This document shows positions 1 through 10,263 of a DNA stretch of 64,000 nucleotides, piece after piece (the stretch's first letter is position 1; the number at the start of each line of letters is the position of its first letter). The notes under the pieces were generated by a model, which was not told where the DNA came from, made no database searches, and saw nothing but the letters and a program-made list of their open reading frames with translations. Where the stretch lies: positions 275,501-339,500 of the forward strand of contig OZ037846.1 in NCBI GenBank assembly GCA_964035575.1, read 5' to 3'. The DNA is from Rhynchopus sp. YZ270_cl-10. Taxonomy: Eukaryota; Euglenozoa; Diplonemea; Diplonemida; Diplonemidae. The position numbers and the translations under genes are program-made.

Positions 1-170
1 CGCAAGATTGCAAGCCACCCATGACATAGTGTGGCTGTAAAATGTGCAATTTTAATCACAGTATTTTGAAATGTTGCGTACCGTGGCTTCGCCAGGAACC
101 TTTGCCATGACTGTCGTTTCTTTTTGTAGATGTCTATACGAGGAAACGTCTGCACGCTACCGACCTGACA
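1..170 (+). repeat. Dispersed repeat, hAT-like fragment cut by the window edge
   Basis: About 130 bp here (CCGTGGCTTCGCCAGGAACC and its surroundings, with the preceding CATGACAT and TGCAATTTTAA stretches) recur inside the hAT-like element in the trehalose gene intron (about 51590-51750). They recur inverted inside the TA-flanked element (about 29690-29860), and a short piece is at 54160-54190. I read this copy as a degraded fragment of the same non-autonomous DNA transposon family. Its left limit is outside the window. Confidence 0.5.
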
Positions 171-941
171 TATTTTTTCTTATTCCGCAAAGGTGGGGAA
201 CGTGAGATGATATGCAATATGCGAGTTAATGCAGCAGTTTTAACGGTTTGCCGGGACATTTTCGCCGAAGTCGAAAATTTTTTTTGACCACTTAAAGTGC
301 GTAAAGGCGCGTAACGTAACGTAGCGTCAGCGTTAATGCTACACACCACACAAATTAAAATCATTGAAAAAAAAAAAAAAAATTCCACCTTTTTTTGGCT
401 GGTCCCCCTGGGAGGCCAAAACCCCAGATCCTGCGGGAAGCCCTGTACATCTGAAAAAAAAAAAAAAAAAACTCTCAGCAGGCACTGACACTCCACGGGT
501 CATCGAACCTTATTCTCACGCCTGCCCCACCTCCACCCCCCGAACCCGCAAAACCCGCCCCACTTTTGCCGAAAAATTAGCCAGAGGCCTGACTACCCCG
601 CGAAAAAAAAGAAAAGTTTATAAGATGAACCTAAGCCTCTCGTGCTTAGTCACCTTATAAAAAAAAAAATAAAGGTTAGAACACTACATCGAAACGTACT
701 TTGCGAAATCCATTTAGACCGCAAAAAAAAAAACCCCCCATTTTTTTATCTCCCATCCCCTGAAGTAAACACTGTACAGTTCTGATCACCCTCATGTACC
801 TTTCTGAGAATCCTACATCACGAAGTTACTTTTTTTTTTGTGATTTTACAGCTTTTTTTACGTCGGGCTTACAACGACTCACAAAACCACAAAGAAAAAG
901 TAAATTCATATCATTGTACTCACCCTCTCACTCTCTCTCAT
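171..941. other. Spacer downstream of the phosphodiesterase gene
   Basis: I see no gene. The stretch has many A and T runs (for example 365-382, 453-470, 661-669, 830-840), which make short frames meaningless. The only structured item is the hairpin motif at 617-660, listed separately. The spacer lies downstream of the minus-strand gene that ends at 942, so it should include its 3' UTR. Confidence 0.5.
617..660 (-). promoter_or_regulatory. Hairpin motif, family 1, best copy
   Basis: Two nested perfect stems are visible. The outer one pairs 618-624 (TTATAAG) with 654-660, and the inner one pairs 631-636 (CTAAGC) with 644-649 around a 7-nt loop, CTCTCGT. The internal loop carries ATGAAC on one side and TCAC on the other. 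It lies about 280 bp downstream of the phosphodiesterase stop codon, so on that transcript it would fall in the 3' UTR. Related copies are at 10090-10121, 15901-15932, 18466-18490, 21482-21517, 21938-21974, 55580-55609 and 57641-57682. Function unknown; a 3'-end or mRNA-stability element is my inference. Confidence 0.5.
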
Positions 942-1856
942 CTATATCAAATCTGGGGTGTCGGAAGTAAGCACATGAACGCCTATCTCACGCAACCTAT
1001 CAGCCTCTGTGCGTGAGTTAACAGTCCATGCGTTGGTCTGCAGACCAGCTGCTTCTGCATCGTACACGAGTCTTGCTGTCCACATTTTGCAGGCAGCGCT
1101 CATGCCTGTTGCTCCGAGCAGGGAAGGAAGCGCGTATGGTGTGAGGGCCAACGTTGTGTATGTGTTGTCGACCAGCCCGAAGAGCGTCGAGAGGATAGGG
1201 GTGTTCCGCACCCCCGCCGTCTCGGAGATGAGGTACGGCTTCACGATCAGCATCGCAGGCACTTCAGGAAGCAACGCCCGCACGGCGTACACACCTCTCG
1301 GGTCAAAGGAAATGAAGGTGCACCGCTCCACCCACCCATTCTTTAGCAGCAGGTCCGCCACGCCCTTCGCCAGCTGCTTCATGTAGCGGTAGCCTAGACC
1401 CTTCAGCTCGACAACGACGTGGGTGTCCAAGCGTTCGCACAGTAGCATCACCTCTTCGAGAGTCGGGACTGTCTCGTCGGCGTCAGCAGGTTTGAGGAAG
1501 GTTCGTGTCTTGAGGTCGTGCAGAGTGGTGTCCACAACCGCAACGTCATCGCCAGAGAGAAGCCCCCCTGTGGTTAGGTCGTGGAATACTACAAGCTCCC
1601 CGTCTCGTGTCAGCTGCACGTCAAGCTCAATGCCAGACGCACACCCCGCACCACGCGCAAAGCTTTTCAGTGTGTTCCCCGAAGGGCTTGCCCCATCACG
1701 GTATCCTCTGTGGCCGACCAACACAGACTTTCCTCTCGTAATATGAGACGGACTCACGACCGGGGCATGCAGAGCGACACAGCGCCATACTACTGTCCCC
1801 ACTATGCACAGTCCAGCTAGAGCCGTGGCATGTGTCGGGTTTGCATTAAGTATCAT
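942..1856 (-). CDS. Glycerophosphodiester phosphodiesterase, membrane-anchored
   Basis: The 304-residue protein should hydrolyse glycerophosphodiesters to glycerol-3-phosphate and an alcohol. The family signature is plain: GHRG followed by an NTLKSF segment, then ELDVQLTRDGELVVFHD, which supplies the HR pair, the metal-binding E-x-D and the second His. Later come VELKG and the C-terminal NAWTVN and TSDTPDL blocks of the TIM barrel. An N-terminal hydrophobic helix (about residues 9-29, LAGLCIVGTVVWR region) suggests a signal anchor. I start at the ATG at 1856 because the longer frame to 1883 begins with GTG. It is intronless, on the same strand as the cyclase array and 228 bp from the stop codon of the first array gene. 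Substrate head group cannot be told. Confidence 0.88.
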   Translation of the reverse strand: MILNANPTHATALAGLCIVGTVVWRCVALHAPVVSPSHITRGKSVLVGHRGYRDGASPSGNTLKSFARGAGCASGIELDVQLTRDGELVVFHDLTTGGLLSGDDVAVVDTTLHDLKTRTFLKPADADETVPTLEEVMLLCERLDTHVVVELKGLGYRYMKQLAKGVADLLLKNGWVERCTFISFDPRGVYAVRALLPEVPAMLIVKPYLISETAGVRNTPILSTLFGLVDNTYTTLALTPYALPSLLGATGMSAACKMWTARLVYDAEAAGLQTNAWTVNSRTEADRLREIGVHVLTSDTPDLI

Positions 1857-2084
1857 CAGAGAAGTGTGCCTGTGTGGGGGCACTGTGGGTGTCAGGTGAG
1901 AATGTGTCCAGAGAGGGAGGTGTTGACTAAGTGTGAGGAGGGGGAGGAGAATAGAAGGAAGAGGAGATTAAGAAAGTGTGGAATGTGGGCCACAGCACGA
2001 AAGGCTAAGTACTATTACGAAGACAATTGTGCTGGTGTGAGAAAAGTTAAGTGCCAGATGTAAATCTGAGCAAACACAACAGTG

Positions 2085-3809
2085 CTACTTCACGGAACAC
2101 ATCTGAGAGCAACACACAACACTGCACGTCCCAGAAGGAACTGCGTGTGCTGGTGTGCCAACCCCTCCCGCAGCTGTCCATGCCTCAGCAACGTCAAGGT
2201 CAGACTGCTCACCACGCAGGTACCCACGCACGGTATTGTTGTACTCCTCCCAATGCTTCCTCTCACCTATCATGTACATCCACTCGTCAACTGCTTCTTC
2301 TGCAGCACTTAGCTGAGCCATCACTTCCGCCACAACCTGTGCCTCACAACCAGAAGCAACCTCCACCTTGCACGGAAGCAGACGCAGCTGGTGTTCGCAC
2401 TCAGCATCGCTGAAGCACATCCTGTTGCACACCACATCACACCCCAGCATACGCCCCACACGTTCCAGCCCGTTCACATCACGCACAAGCTCCCCCACCA
2501 TGCTGAACCGACGCATCACCTCGCAACCCATGTCACCACGCAGCACCTTCCCAGACGCAACACCAGCATTCACCTTCTCACAAAAGCTGCTCGCACCCTT
2601 CAGAAGCAGGCTTGCTGCGTGCAGTGCAGATGTGGCATGTGTCGCACACTGCTTCGAGGCGTTGAACGAACAGTGGATCCTGTCCCCGATGAACACGTCC
2701 ACCATCCCACGTCTTGTCTCTGTTGCCTGCAGGGTCTTCAGGAGAAGAGTGGTGAAGAAGGAGGAGTAGGTCGCACTGTCCTTCTCCAGAAAATGCAGGG
2801 TGTCCTTCACGTTCAGTGTCAGCAGGGTTGCCTTCACTGAGGACAGACCCAGTGGCAGGCACACTGCCAAGTTCGACAGTCTGGTCTGAGACGACTCAAA
2901 AGATGTCTCTGCTGTCTCTGTCACGTCGCTGTCTTCACTATCTTGCATCTTGTCCACCTCATCCTCAAAAGGCAGACACGTCTTCGGGAGGTACGCTTTG
3001 TACATGCGCAGGTTCTTCTCCAGTCTCCACAGGGCAGCAGTCATCCCCTCAGGCAGGTCACCCCCATGCACGTCCAGCATCTCCGCCACCTGCTCCACGT
3101 CGTACCCCGCAAGAAGCGACGCAATCTCCTGCACAACGCTGATCGTGCGCCTCATTGACTCCTGCTCCTTCAGTACATTGCGTGCAAACCTGCGTGTCAC
3201 GAAGAAGTCGATCAGGAAGACCACCACTGTGGTAATAGCACCGGGAGCGGGAAATGACGTCTTGCAGGGAAGGAACTCGCAGTCGATCAGCTTCATTAAA
3301 TTTTTTCTTCTCCCGAACTCACCTTCGTACGGTGACAACCCAGGAAGGTCAAACAAGCCAAACCTGAAGGATTCCTCACACCCCATCACACACAGCCACA
3401 CCACTGTCGCACCCACGAAGCCTGCACTGTACCGTGCTGGGACTTGCATCACAAGCAACATGTCCACAACCAGGATCAGAAGTGGCCACGCTACAATACC
3501 CTGCGTGCGCGCCTGCAGATCCCAAATGAAGACACCTATGCTGAGGAAGTACATGATGCCCACCACAAACGCGGTGTGCAGTTGCTGCTTGCAGAGCACC
3601 TTAACAATGACAACAATACAACCAAAGAGGACCAGCAACGAGCCCGCTGTGTTCTGTAGGTATATCGGTACTGTGCGTATCTTGACCATGTTGTTCAAGA
3701 CAACAGAGCATATTGACGCCACACAGAACGCAAACATGATGGCGCGCTTCTTCACCTCGTCAGCACTGAGAGACCCGTCAATGGTCAGTGCGCTGTTCAG
3801 GCACCGCAT
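2085..3809 (-). CDS. Six-TM receptor-like protein with degenerate cyclase domain, copy 1
   Basis: This 574-residue protein is the reference copy of the array. Predicted helices are at about 23-42, 55-72, 79-98, 105-123, 129-144 and 191-205. A loop between the last two carries FRFGLFDLPGL and a Cys pair (CEFLPC). A signalling helix follows, with ASLLAGYDVEQVAEML and NLRMYKAYLP (about 206-275), then an acidic linker rich in D, E, S and T. The C-terminal domain (from about 324) has the class III cyclase layout. However, the first metal Asp is replaced (LTLNVKD, about 330-336), and where active enzymes have VN-x-A-x-R this has GELVRDVNGLE (about 439-449), losing both the Asn and the Arg. A GD pair survives at about 375. 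I infer a pseudo-cyclase that may bind a partner cyclase. The ATG at 3809 is preferred because copies 9 and 12 lack any start further upstream. Confidence 0.85.
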   Translation of the reverse strand: MRCLNSALTIDGSLSADEVKKRAIMFAFCVASICSVVLNNMVKIRTVPIYLQNTAGSLLVLFGCIVVIVKVLCKQQLHTAFVVGIMYFLSIGVFIWDLQARTQGIVAWPLLILVVDMLLVMQVPARYSAGFVGATVVWLCVMGCEESFRFGLFDLPGLSPYEGEFGRRKNLMKLIDCEFLPCKTSFPAPGAITTVVVFLIDFFVTRRFARNVLKEQESMRRTISVVQEIASLLAGYDVEQVAEMLDVHGGDLPEGMTAALWRLEKNLRMYKAYLPKTCLPFEDEVDKMQDSEDSDVTETAETSFESSQTRLSNLAVCLPLGLSSVKATLLTLNVKDTLHFLEKDSATYSSFFTTLLLKTLQATETRRGMVDVFIGDRIHCSFNASKQCATHATSALHAASLLLKGASSFCEKVNAGVASGKVLRGDMGCEVMRRFSMVGELVRDVNGLERVGRMLGCDVVCNRMCFSDAECEHQLRLLPCKVEVASGCEAQVVAEVMAQLSAAEEAVDEWMYMIGERKHWEEYNNTVRGYLRGEQSDLDVAEAWTAAGGVGTPAHAVPSGTCSVVCCSQMCSVK

Positions 3810-3927
3810 CGTTGGGCTTTTGATCCTCACAAACCTTTGCTATGTGTGGAGCAGGGGTGTGTGGATGTGTGTTGTGTGCACTGGTGGGTGGTGTGGGTTC
3901 TGTGTTGGGAGATGGGCAAAACCACCT
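3810..3927 (-). promoter_or_regulatory. Conserved upstream leader of the cyclase array
   Basis: About 115 bp immediately before the ATG are nearly identical in ten copies: here, 6911-7025, 8899-9010, 12392-12505, 20329-20445, 28080-28195, 32471-32556, 40421-40535, 42653-42765 and 45654-45758. On the coding strand it is rich in CA and CCA and ends with CATAGCAAAGG before the start region. The copy before 32470 lacks about 33 bp next to the ATG. The two genes with the other type of membrane domain (starts 14312 and 18025) do not have it. It could be promoter, 5' UTR or both; conservation may also simply reflect recent duplication. Confidence 0.55.
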
Positions 3928-5125
3928 GAATAAACAAAAAAAATGGTGTGACGACTCCCAATCGCACTTTATCGTACTGTATCACACTTTTGGGCTCTCT
4001 CCTGCGACCCGCAACAGGCTATGAGAGTTTGTCTGAGATCTTACTGAGAGGTAAAAAACCTCTCCCCGTTCATAGATGGCCCAACTTTTGGGGTTATTTT
4101 TTGGGTGTGGTGGCCAGCTGGGTGGTGTGGAGGTGTGAAAATACAATGCGAGGTTTCGTTTATTATGACGTACGAGGGAAGGAAACTTGATCCCACAAAC
4201 CCACAAACATGCACAACTCTCCGCTGGGTTGTCGAGGGGCTCACTTCCCTCCTCCCGAGACTCCCTGTCCACAATATCTGGCTGGTACTAATTGTACCCC
4301 GTCGTCGTGCGACTTCTGCAGGCGGATCACCTCCATACGAAATCCGCCCGGGTTGGTACTATCCCACGCCAAGTATTGCGTAGAGCTGCACACCTTTGCG
4401 GTTTACGGGTTTGCAGTTTGTATTATTCGCCAAGCACGGCCACCTAAGCGGGGGTTTTCACCTAAATTTCGAGGGGGGAAATGGGTTTTTGGACAGAAAA
4501 TCTTGAAGAACTTTATGTGGACCCCACCCCCAGTAACCCGACGAAGTAACAGTAATAAAATTGCTCGTATTTGTTAATCGAAAAAAAGGTTGCTGGGGTC
4601 AGGACTCCTTCCCCCTTCCCCTCGCGTTAGCAAAAGCCCAAACCACGGTCAAAAAAAAATAAAGTGAAGTTTTTAATGCAGGCACCCCCGACAACGATGC
4701 CAGCCACGGATGAAGCACAAGTACCCTGCGGCCAACAACAAAAGATGGTGAACTTGCATAAAAAAGGGGCAGGGGCGTTTGGCACCCTGAGGACAAGGGC
4801 AAGTCCCGCATACCCCAACAGAAAGACAAAGGCTATGCACTGGTGATATAGGAGAGGCAGGGTAACTGAAAAACAAAGACCCTGAAAGCACAATAACGCC
4901 AACAAAATAAAATACAGACCCCCAAATCGCACTTTATCGCACTTCACTCGCACCCCCCTTTTCAGCCACACCAAAGAATAGTTCAAAAGTGCTCATATAA
5001 AGGGCGGGACGTGAATACACAAATAGACGCCACAGTTTAATCAAAACAGCACTGGAAAGTGGGACAAAGAATCAATACCGGGCAAGGGACTCCAAACAAG
5101 ACCTCCACGGAACAGCCGTCACACT
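3928..5125. other. Spacer between array copies 1 and 2
   Basis: No gene is supported. A stretch of about 80 bp at 4447-4530 (CACCTAAATTTC, then TTTTTGGACAG, then a GTGGACCCC end) resembles the sequence just left of the fold-back element at 59085-59170, so it is probably a transposon-flank remnant. The right part (5030-5125) resembles the sequence before the stop codons of copies 3 and 7 and belongs to the duplicated unit. Confidence 0.4.
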
Positions 5126-6910
5126 TCATGACAGCCTACCCCATTGAACCATCTGAGAGCAACACACTACACTGCACGTCCCAGAAGGAACTGCGTGTGC
5201 TGGTGTGCCAACCCCTCCCGCAGCTGTCCATGCCTTGGTAACGTCAAGGTCAGACTGCTCACCACGCAGGTACCCACGCACGGCAGTGTTGTACTTGTCC
5301 CAATGCTTCTTCCCACCTATCATGTACATCCACTCCTGACTAGCTTCTGAAGCCACCTGGCTAACACAGTCATCCACAAGAGTGACATTGAGAGAAGGAC
5401 TCACGTCAACAAGTTCCGCCACAACCTGTGCCTCACAACCAGAGGCAACCTCCACCTTGCACGGAAGCAGACGCAGCTGGTGTTCGCACTCAGCATCGCT
5501 GAAGCACATCCTGTTGCACACCACATCACACCCCAGCATACGCCCCACACGTTCCAGCCCGTTCACATCACGCACAAGCTCCCCCACCATGCTGAACCGA
5601 CGCATCACCTCGCAACCCATGTCACCACGCAGCACCTTCCCAGACGCAACACCAGCATTCACCTTCTCACAAAAGCTGCTCGCACCCTTCAGAAGCAGGC
5701 TTGATGCGTGCAGTGCAGATGTGGCATGTGTCGCACACTGCTTCGACGCGTTGAACGAACAGTGGATCCTGTCCCCGATGAACACGTCCACCATCCCACG
5801 TCTTGTCTCTGTTGCCTGCAGGGTCTTCAGGAGGAGAGTGGTGAAGCAGGAGGAGAAGCTTGTACTGTCCTTCTCCAGCAAATGCAGGGTGTCCTTCACG
5901 TTCAGTGTCAGCAGGGTTGCCTTCACTGAGGACAGACCCAGTGGCACGCACACCGGAATGTTCTCAATCTTTGAATCAAACGAGTCTGAGCCTCTAAGTG
6001 TATTTTGCGTGGACTCCGACTGTTCATCCACCGGGTCGTCACCAGACATTCGGCCCACCTCATCCTGAAACGGAAGACACGTCTTCGGGAGGTACGCTTT
6101 GTACATGCGCAGGTTCTTCTCCAGTCTCCACAGGGCAGCAGTCATCCCCTCAGGCAGGTCACCCCCATGCACGTCCAGCATCTCCGCCACCTGCTCCACG
6201 TCGTACCCCGCAAGAAGCGACGCAATCTCCTGCACAACGCTGATCGTGCGCCTCATTGACTCCTGCTCCTTCAGCAAATTGTGCGCAAACCTGCGTGTCA
6301 CGAAGAAGTCGATCAGGAAGACCGACGTCGTCGAGATTATGCCCACCGGAGGGAACGGCCCCTTGCAGGGCAGGACCTCGCAGTCCATTTTCAACATTAT
6401 TTTCGCTCTCCTGCCTTGTTCGCCATCCTGCGGTGGCAACCCAGGAAGGTCAAACAAGCCAAACCTGAACGTTTCTTCACACCCAATCAGGCACACCCAC
6501 ACCATTGTCGCGCCTACGAAGCCTGCACTGTACCGTGATGGGACTTGCATCACAAGCAACATGTCCACAACCAGGATCAGAAGTGGCCAGCCCACTACCC
6601 CGAATGTACGAAGGTCCAAATCCCACAGGAAGATTCCTATGCTGGAGCAGTAGAGAGCGAGCACCACAAATGTGGTGTGCAGATGGCGTTTGGCGAGTAT
6701 TAAGCCAATGACAAGAGAGGCGGCTGTGACAATGATGAAGGACCCGGTTGTGTTTAGTATACGTTCTTGCAATTGGTACTCCCGTGTCATGACGTGCAGC
6801 ATTGTCATGAAACATGAGGCCACACAGAACACAAACATGATCGTGCGCTGCTTGACTTCCGCAGCACTGAGAGACCCGTCAATGGTCAGCATGCTGTTCA
6901 GGCACCGCAT
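5126..6910 (-). CDS. Six-TM degenerate-cyclase protein, copy 2
   Basis: The 594-residue product is longer than copy 1 mainly because of about 20 extra residues after the AQVVAE block near the C-terminus (VDVSPSLNVTL region). Its membrane part, with PPQDGEQGRRAKIML in the last loop and CEVLPC, is closest to copy 7 at 18592-20328, so these two form a sensor subtype distinct from the neighbours on either side. The acidic linker (SGDDPVDEQSEST) also matches copy 7. The output domain is almost the same as in copy 1 and has the same lost catalytic positions. Start at 6910 by alignment with copy 1. Confidence 0.83.
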   Translation of the reverse strand: MRCLNSMLTIDGSLSAAEVKQRTIMFVFCVASCFMTMLHVMTREYQLQERILNTTGSFIIVTAASLVIGLILAKRHLHTTFVVLALYCSSIGIFLWDLDLRTFGVVGWPLLILVVDMLLVMQVPSRYSAGFVGATMVWVCLIGCEETFRFGLFDLPGLPPQDGEQGRRAKIMLKMDCEVLPCKGPFPPVGIISTTSVFLIDFFVTRRFAHNLLKEQESMRRTISVVQEIASLLAGYDVEQVAEMLDVHGGDLPEGMTAALWRLEKNLRMYKAYLPKTCLPFQDEVGRMSGDDPVDEQSESTQNTLRGSDSFDSKIENIPVCVPLGLSSVKATLLTLNVKDTLHLLEKDSTSFSSCFTTLLLKTLQATETRRGMVDVFIGDRIHCSFNASKQCATHATSALHASSLLLKGASSFCEKVNAGVASGKVLRGDMGCEVMRRFSMVGELVRDVNGLERVGRMLGCDVVCNRMCFSDAECEHQLRLLPCKVEVASGCEAQVVAELVDVSPSLNVTLVDDCVSQVASEASQEWMYMIGGKKHWDKYNTAVRGYLRGEQSDLDVTKAWTAAGGVGTPAHAVPSGTCSVVCCSQMVQWGRLS

Positions 6911-7180
6911 CGTTGGGCTTTTGATGCTCACAAACCTTTGCTATGTGTGGAGCAGGGGTGTGTGGATGTGTGTTGTGTGCACTGGTGGGTGGTGTGGGTT
7001 CAGTGTTGGGAGATGTACGTAATCACCGGAGTTAACAAAAGAGTACTTTAAAAGTGCTATACACAAAATAGACTCCACAGTTAAATCGAAACAGCACTGG
7101 AAAGTGGGACAAAGAATCGATATCGGGCAAGGGACTCCAAACAAGACCTCCACGGAACAGCCGTCACACTTCATGACAGC

Positions 7181-8898
7181 CTACCCCATTGAACACATCT
7201 GAGAGCAACACACAACACTGCACGTCCCAGAAGGAACTGCGTGTGCTGGTGTGCCAACCCCTCCCGCAGCTGTCCATGCCTTGGCAACGTCAAGGTCAGA
7301 CTGCTCACCACGCAGGTACCCACGCACGGCAGTGTTGTACTCCTCCCAATGCTTCCTCTCACCTATCATGTACATCCACTCGTCAACAACTGCTCCTGTT
7401 ACAGCACTTAGCTGAGCCATCACTTCCGCCACAACCTGTGCCTCACAACCAGAGGCAACCTCCACCTTGCACGGAAGCAGACGCAGCTGGTGTTCGCACT
7501 CAGCATCGCTGAAGCACATCCTGTTGCACACCACATCACACCCCAGCATACGCCCCACACGTTCCAGCCCGTTCACATCACGCACAAGCTCCCCCACCAT
7601 GCTGAACCGACGCATCACCTCGCAACCCATGTCACCACGCAGCACCTTCCCAGTCGCAACACCAGCATTCACCTTCTCACAAAAGCTGCTCGCACCCTTC
7701 AGAAGCAGGCTTGCTGCGTGCAGTGCAGATGTGGCATGTGTCGCACACTGCTTCGAGGCGTTGAACGAACAGTGGATCCTGTCCCCGATGAACACGTCCA
7801 CCATCCCACGTCTTGTCTCTGTTGCCTGCAGGGTCTTCAGGAGGAGAGTGGTGAAGAAGGAGGAGTAGGTCGCACTGTCCTTCTCCAGAAAATGCAGGGT
7901 GTCCTTCACGTTCAGTGTCAGCAGGGTTGCCTTCACTGAGGACAGACCCAGTGGCAGGAACACTGGAAAGTTCGATGCTCTCGACTGAGACGACTCAAAA
8001 GATGTATTTGAGCTCTCTGTCACGTCACTGTCTTCACCATCTGCTTGCATCATCTTCTCCACCTCATCCTGAAAAGGCAGACACGTCTTCGGGAGGTACG
8101 CTTTGTACATGCGCAGGTTCTTCTCCAGTCTCCACAGGGCAGCAGTCATCCCCTCAGGCAGGTCACCCCCATGCACGTCCAGCATCTCCGCCACCTGCTC
8201 CACGTCGTACCCCGCAAGAAGCGACGCAATCTCCTGCACAACGCTGATCGTGCGCCTCATTGACTCCTGCTCCTTCAGCACATTGTGCGCAAACCTGCGT
8301 GTCACGAAGAAGTCGATCAGGAACACAAGCACTGTGGTAAGAGCACCGGGAGCGGGAAATGACGTCTTGCAGGGTAAGAACTCGCAGTCGACCAGCTTCA
8401 TTGCCTGCTCTCTTCTGCCGTTTTCACCCTCCTGCGGTGACAAACCGGGTATGTCAAACAAGCCAAACCTGAAGGATTCCTCACATGCCATCAGGAACAT
8501 CCACACCACTGTCGCACCCACGAAGCCTGCACTGTACCGTTCTGCGACTTGCATCACAAGCAACAGGTCCACAACCACGATCAGAAGTGGCCAGGTAACG
8601 TAACCAAGTGAACGTGTGTCCAAATCCCACATGAAGATTCCGATTGCGAAGCAGTATAGGAAGCCCACCACAAACGTGGTGTGCAGTTGCTGCTTGCAGA
8701 GCACCTTAACAACAGCAACACTTCCTACAATCGCTAAGAAGTACGACCCAAGCACGGCTCATCCAACTGGTACAGCAGAATAGATATGAGAATTGCCAAA
8801 CACGAGGCCAACGCAAAGGCAAAAAGGATAGTGCGCTTCTTCACCTCGTCAGCACCGAGAGACCCGTCAATGGTCAGTGCGCTGTTCAGGCACCGCAT
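7181..8898 (-). pseudogene. Six-TM degenerate-cyclase gene, copy 3, single frameshift
   Basis: The gene is complete in extent, but the frame from the ATG at 8898 runs only into the second helix. The rest continues in another frame from about 8755 to the stop at 7181. Comparison with the other copies fits loss of one base close to 8745. Everything after the break, including the signalling helix, linker and output domain, is open and conserved, so this is either a very young pseudogene or a sequence error. The membrane part resembles copy 1, with the same SFPAPGA stretch before the sixth helix. Confidence 0.72.
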
Positions 8899-9010
8899 CG
8901 TTGGGCTTTTGATCCTCACAAACCTTTGCTATGTGTGGAGCAGGGGTGTGTGGATGTGTTGTGTACACTGGTGGGTGGTGTGGGTTCTGTCTTGGGAGGT
9001 GGACGTAACC

Positions 9011-10263
9011 AACAAAAAGAACAAAAGAAGAAAAGTCTATAAAGTGGGGTGTCCTGGACACAAGGAAATTCACATGGAATGGGGTGAAATGGTGAAATCT
9101 AAACTTTTTGCTTTTTTTGCGTTCCCCTCCCGTTTTTTGAACACAAAAAGTACATTTCGTCAAATCCCAAAACACGGGAAAATCTCCAAAATCCTGGGAT
9201 GTCAGCCATTTTTCCGGAACTGGAAAATGCGCTGTTCGCCGTTTCCTGGCTCGGCACAATGAATTGCAAAAAAAAAAATGGGTAAAATTGGTGGAGTAAA
9301 TTTAGTGAAAGGCGGTCCACGGGGGTTTTTGCACTTTACCATATTTCTTAGTACGGGTTTGCCGGTAATTCCATGAGTAAAAAACCCCTTCACAGGCCCT
9401 TGTACAGAAATCATACAAACCCGCTTAGGATCAACTGCGGGAAGGTGGAAAGCATAAAAGGGATAAACACCTTGCGTGAGAGATCAAGACTACTCATGAC
9501 TACACATCAACATTAAGAACCTGATGGGGAGGTAAGGCTTGTAAAAGCCAACCCCGCAAAGACCTGTACAATCCTTGCTGCTCATGAGAGCCAAGTTGCG
9601 AAGCTCCTTCGATCACATAAAAAGTAGTTCAACGTGCTAAAAACGCATCTCGGTCGAGTTCTTACAAAGTGTGGGGTGTGAGTGATCTGTACCGTAAGAG
9701 AACGGAGGCGGTTCACAACCGCTTGGCAAGCCACGCAACCTCTTTTAATACGGACTCGAGAAGTCAGTAACAAGCACATCTCACTGCCGCTCTAGGGTGC
9801 CTAAAAAAAGTTTGGAATCAGAGTTATCTGAGGGGGTTTTATTATTCCTTCCTTCAAAACTACACACACAACGCTTTTGGTTCTTGGGGGACACACAAGG
9901 TGCCAGGTTTTATGATGTGCACGGAACCACCCTATACCTCTTTGTCATGTTGTTTCCCGTGCAATACATGGAGAAACGTTCAGCACTCCAAACTAGGGAA
10001 AGCGATTTGATAAAAATGAGCGAACACAAAAACCAGCGCGTGTGGAAGAACAAAGTCGCCTGACCCCGTAAAAATAAACAAGCGTTCGCTAGATGTGCCT
10101 CAGCCTCTCGTGCTTGGTCATAAATAGGTGCAGGGGGAAAAGCTAAATACTGCGCTCTGCCTTCTTCGGCACAGGAAGCTGGACAAGTGGCTACATTCTT
10201 CAGACACAAACACCTCAATAATACATCGGGCAATGACCCGACTTCCTTGTGAATAAAACCTCG
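9011..10263. other. Spacer between copies 3 and 4
   Basis: No gene is supported. About 10080-10263 is nearly identical to 15890-16075. Both lie just downstream of the stop codons of the two canonical-cyclase genes, so this is their shared 3' flank and probable 3' UTR. It includes a family 1 hairpin at 10090-10121. I see nothing recognisable in 9030-10030. Confidence 0.5.

Noticed and set aside
8734-8919. An independent 61-codon gene before copy 3
   Set aside because: It is the start of copy 3 itself, separated from the rest by a single frameshift.
10090-10121. Reading the family 1 hairpin as a hammerhead ribozyme or a tRNA arm
   Set aside because: The GATGA word is present in some copies, but no GAAA box or third stem could be found, and the reverse strand lacks a full A-box and B-box spacing.
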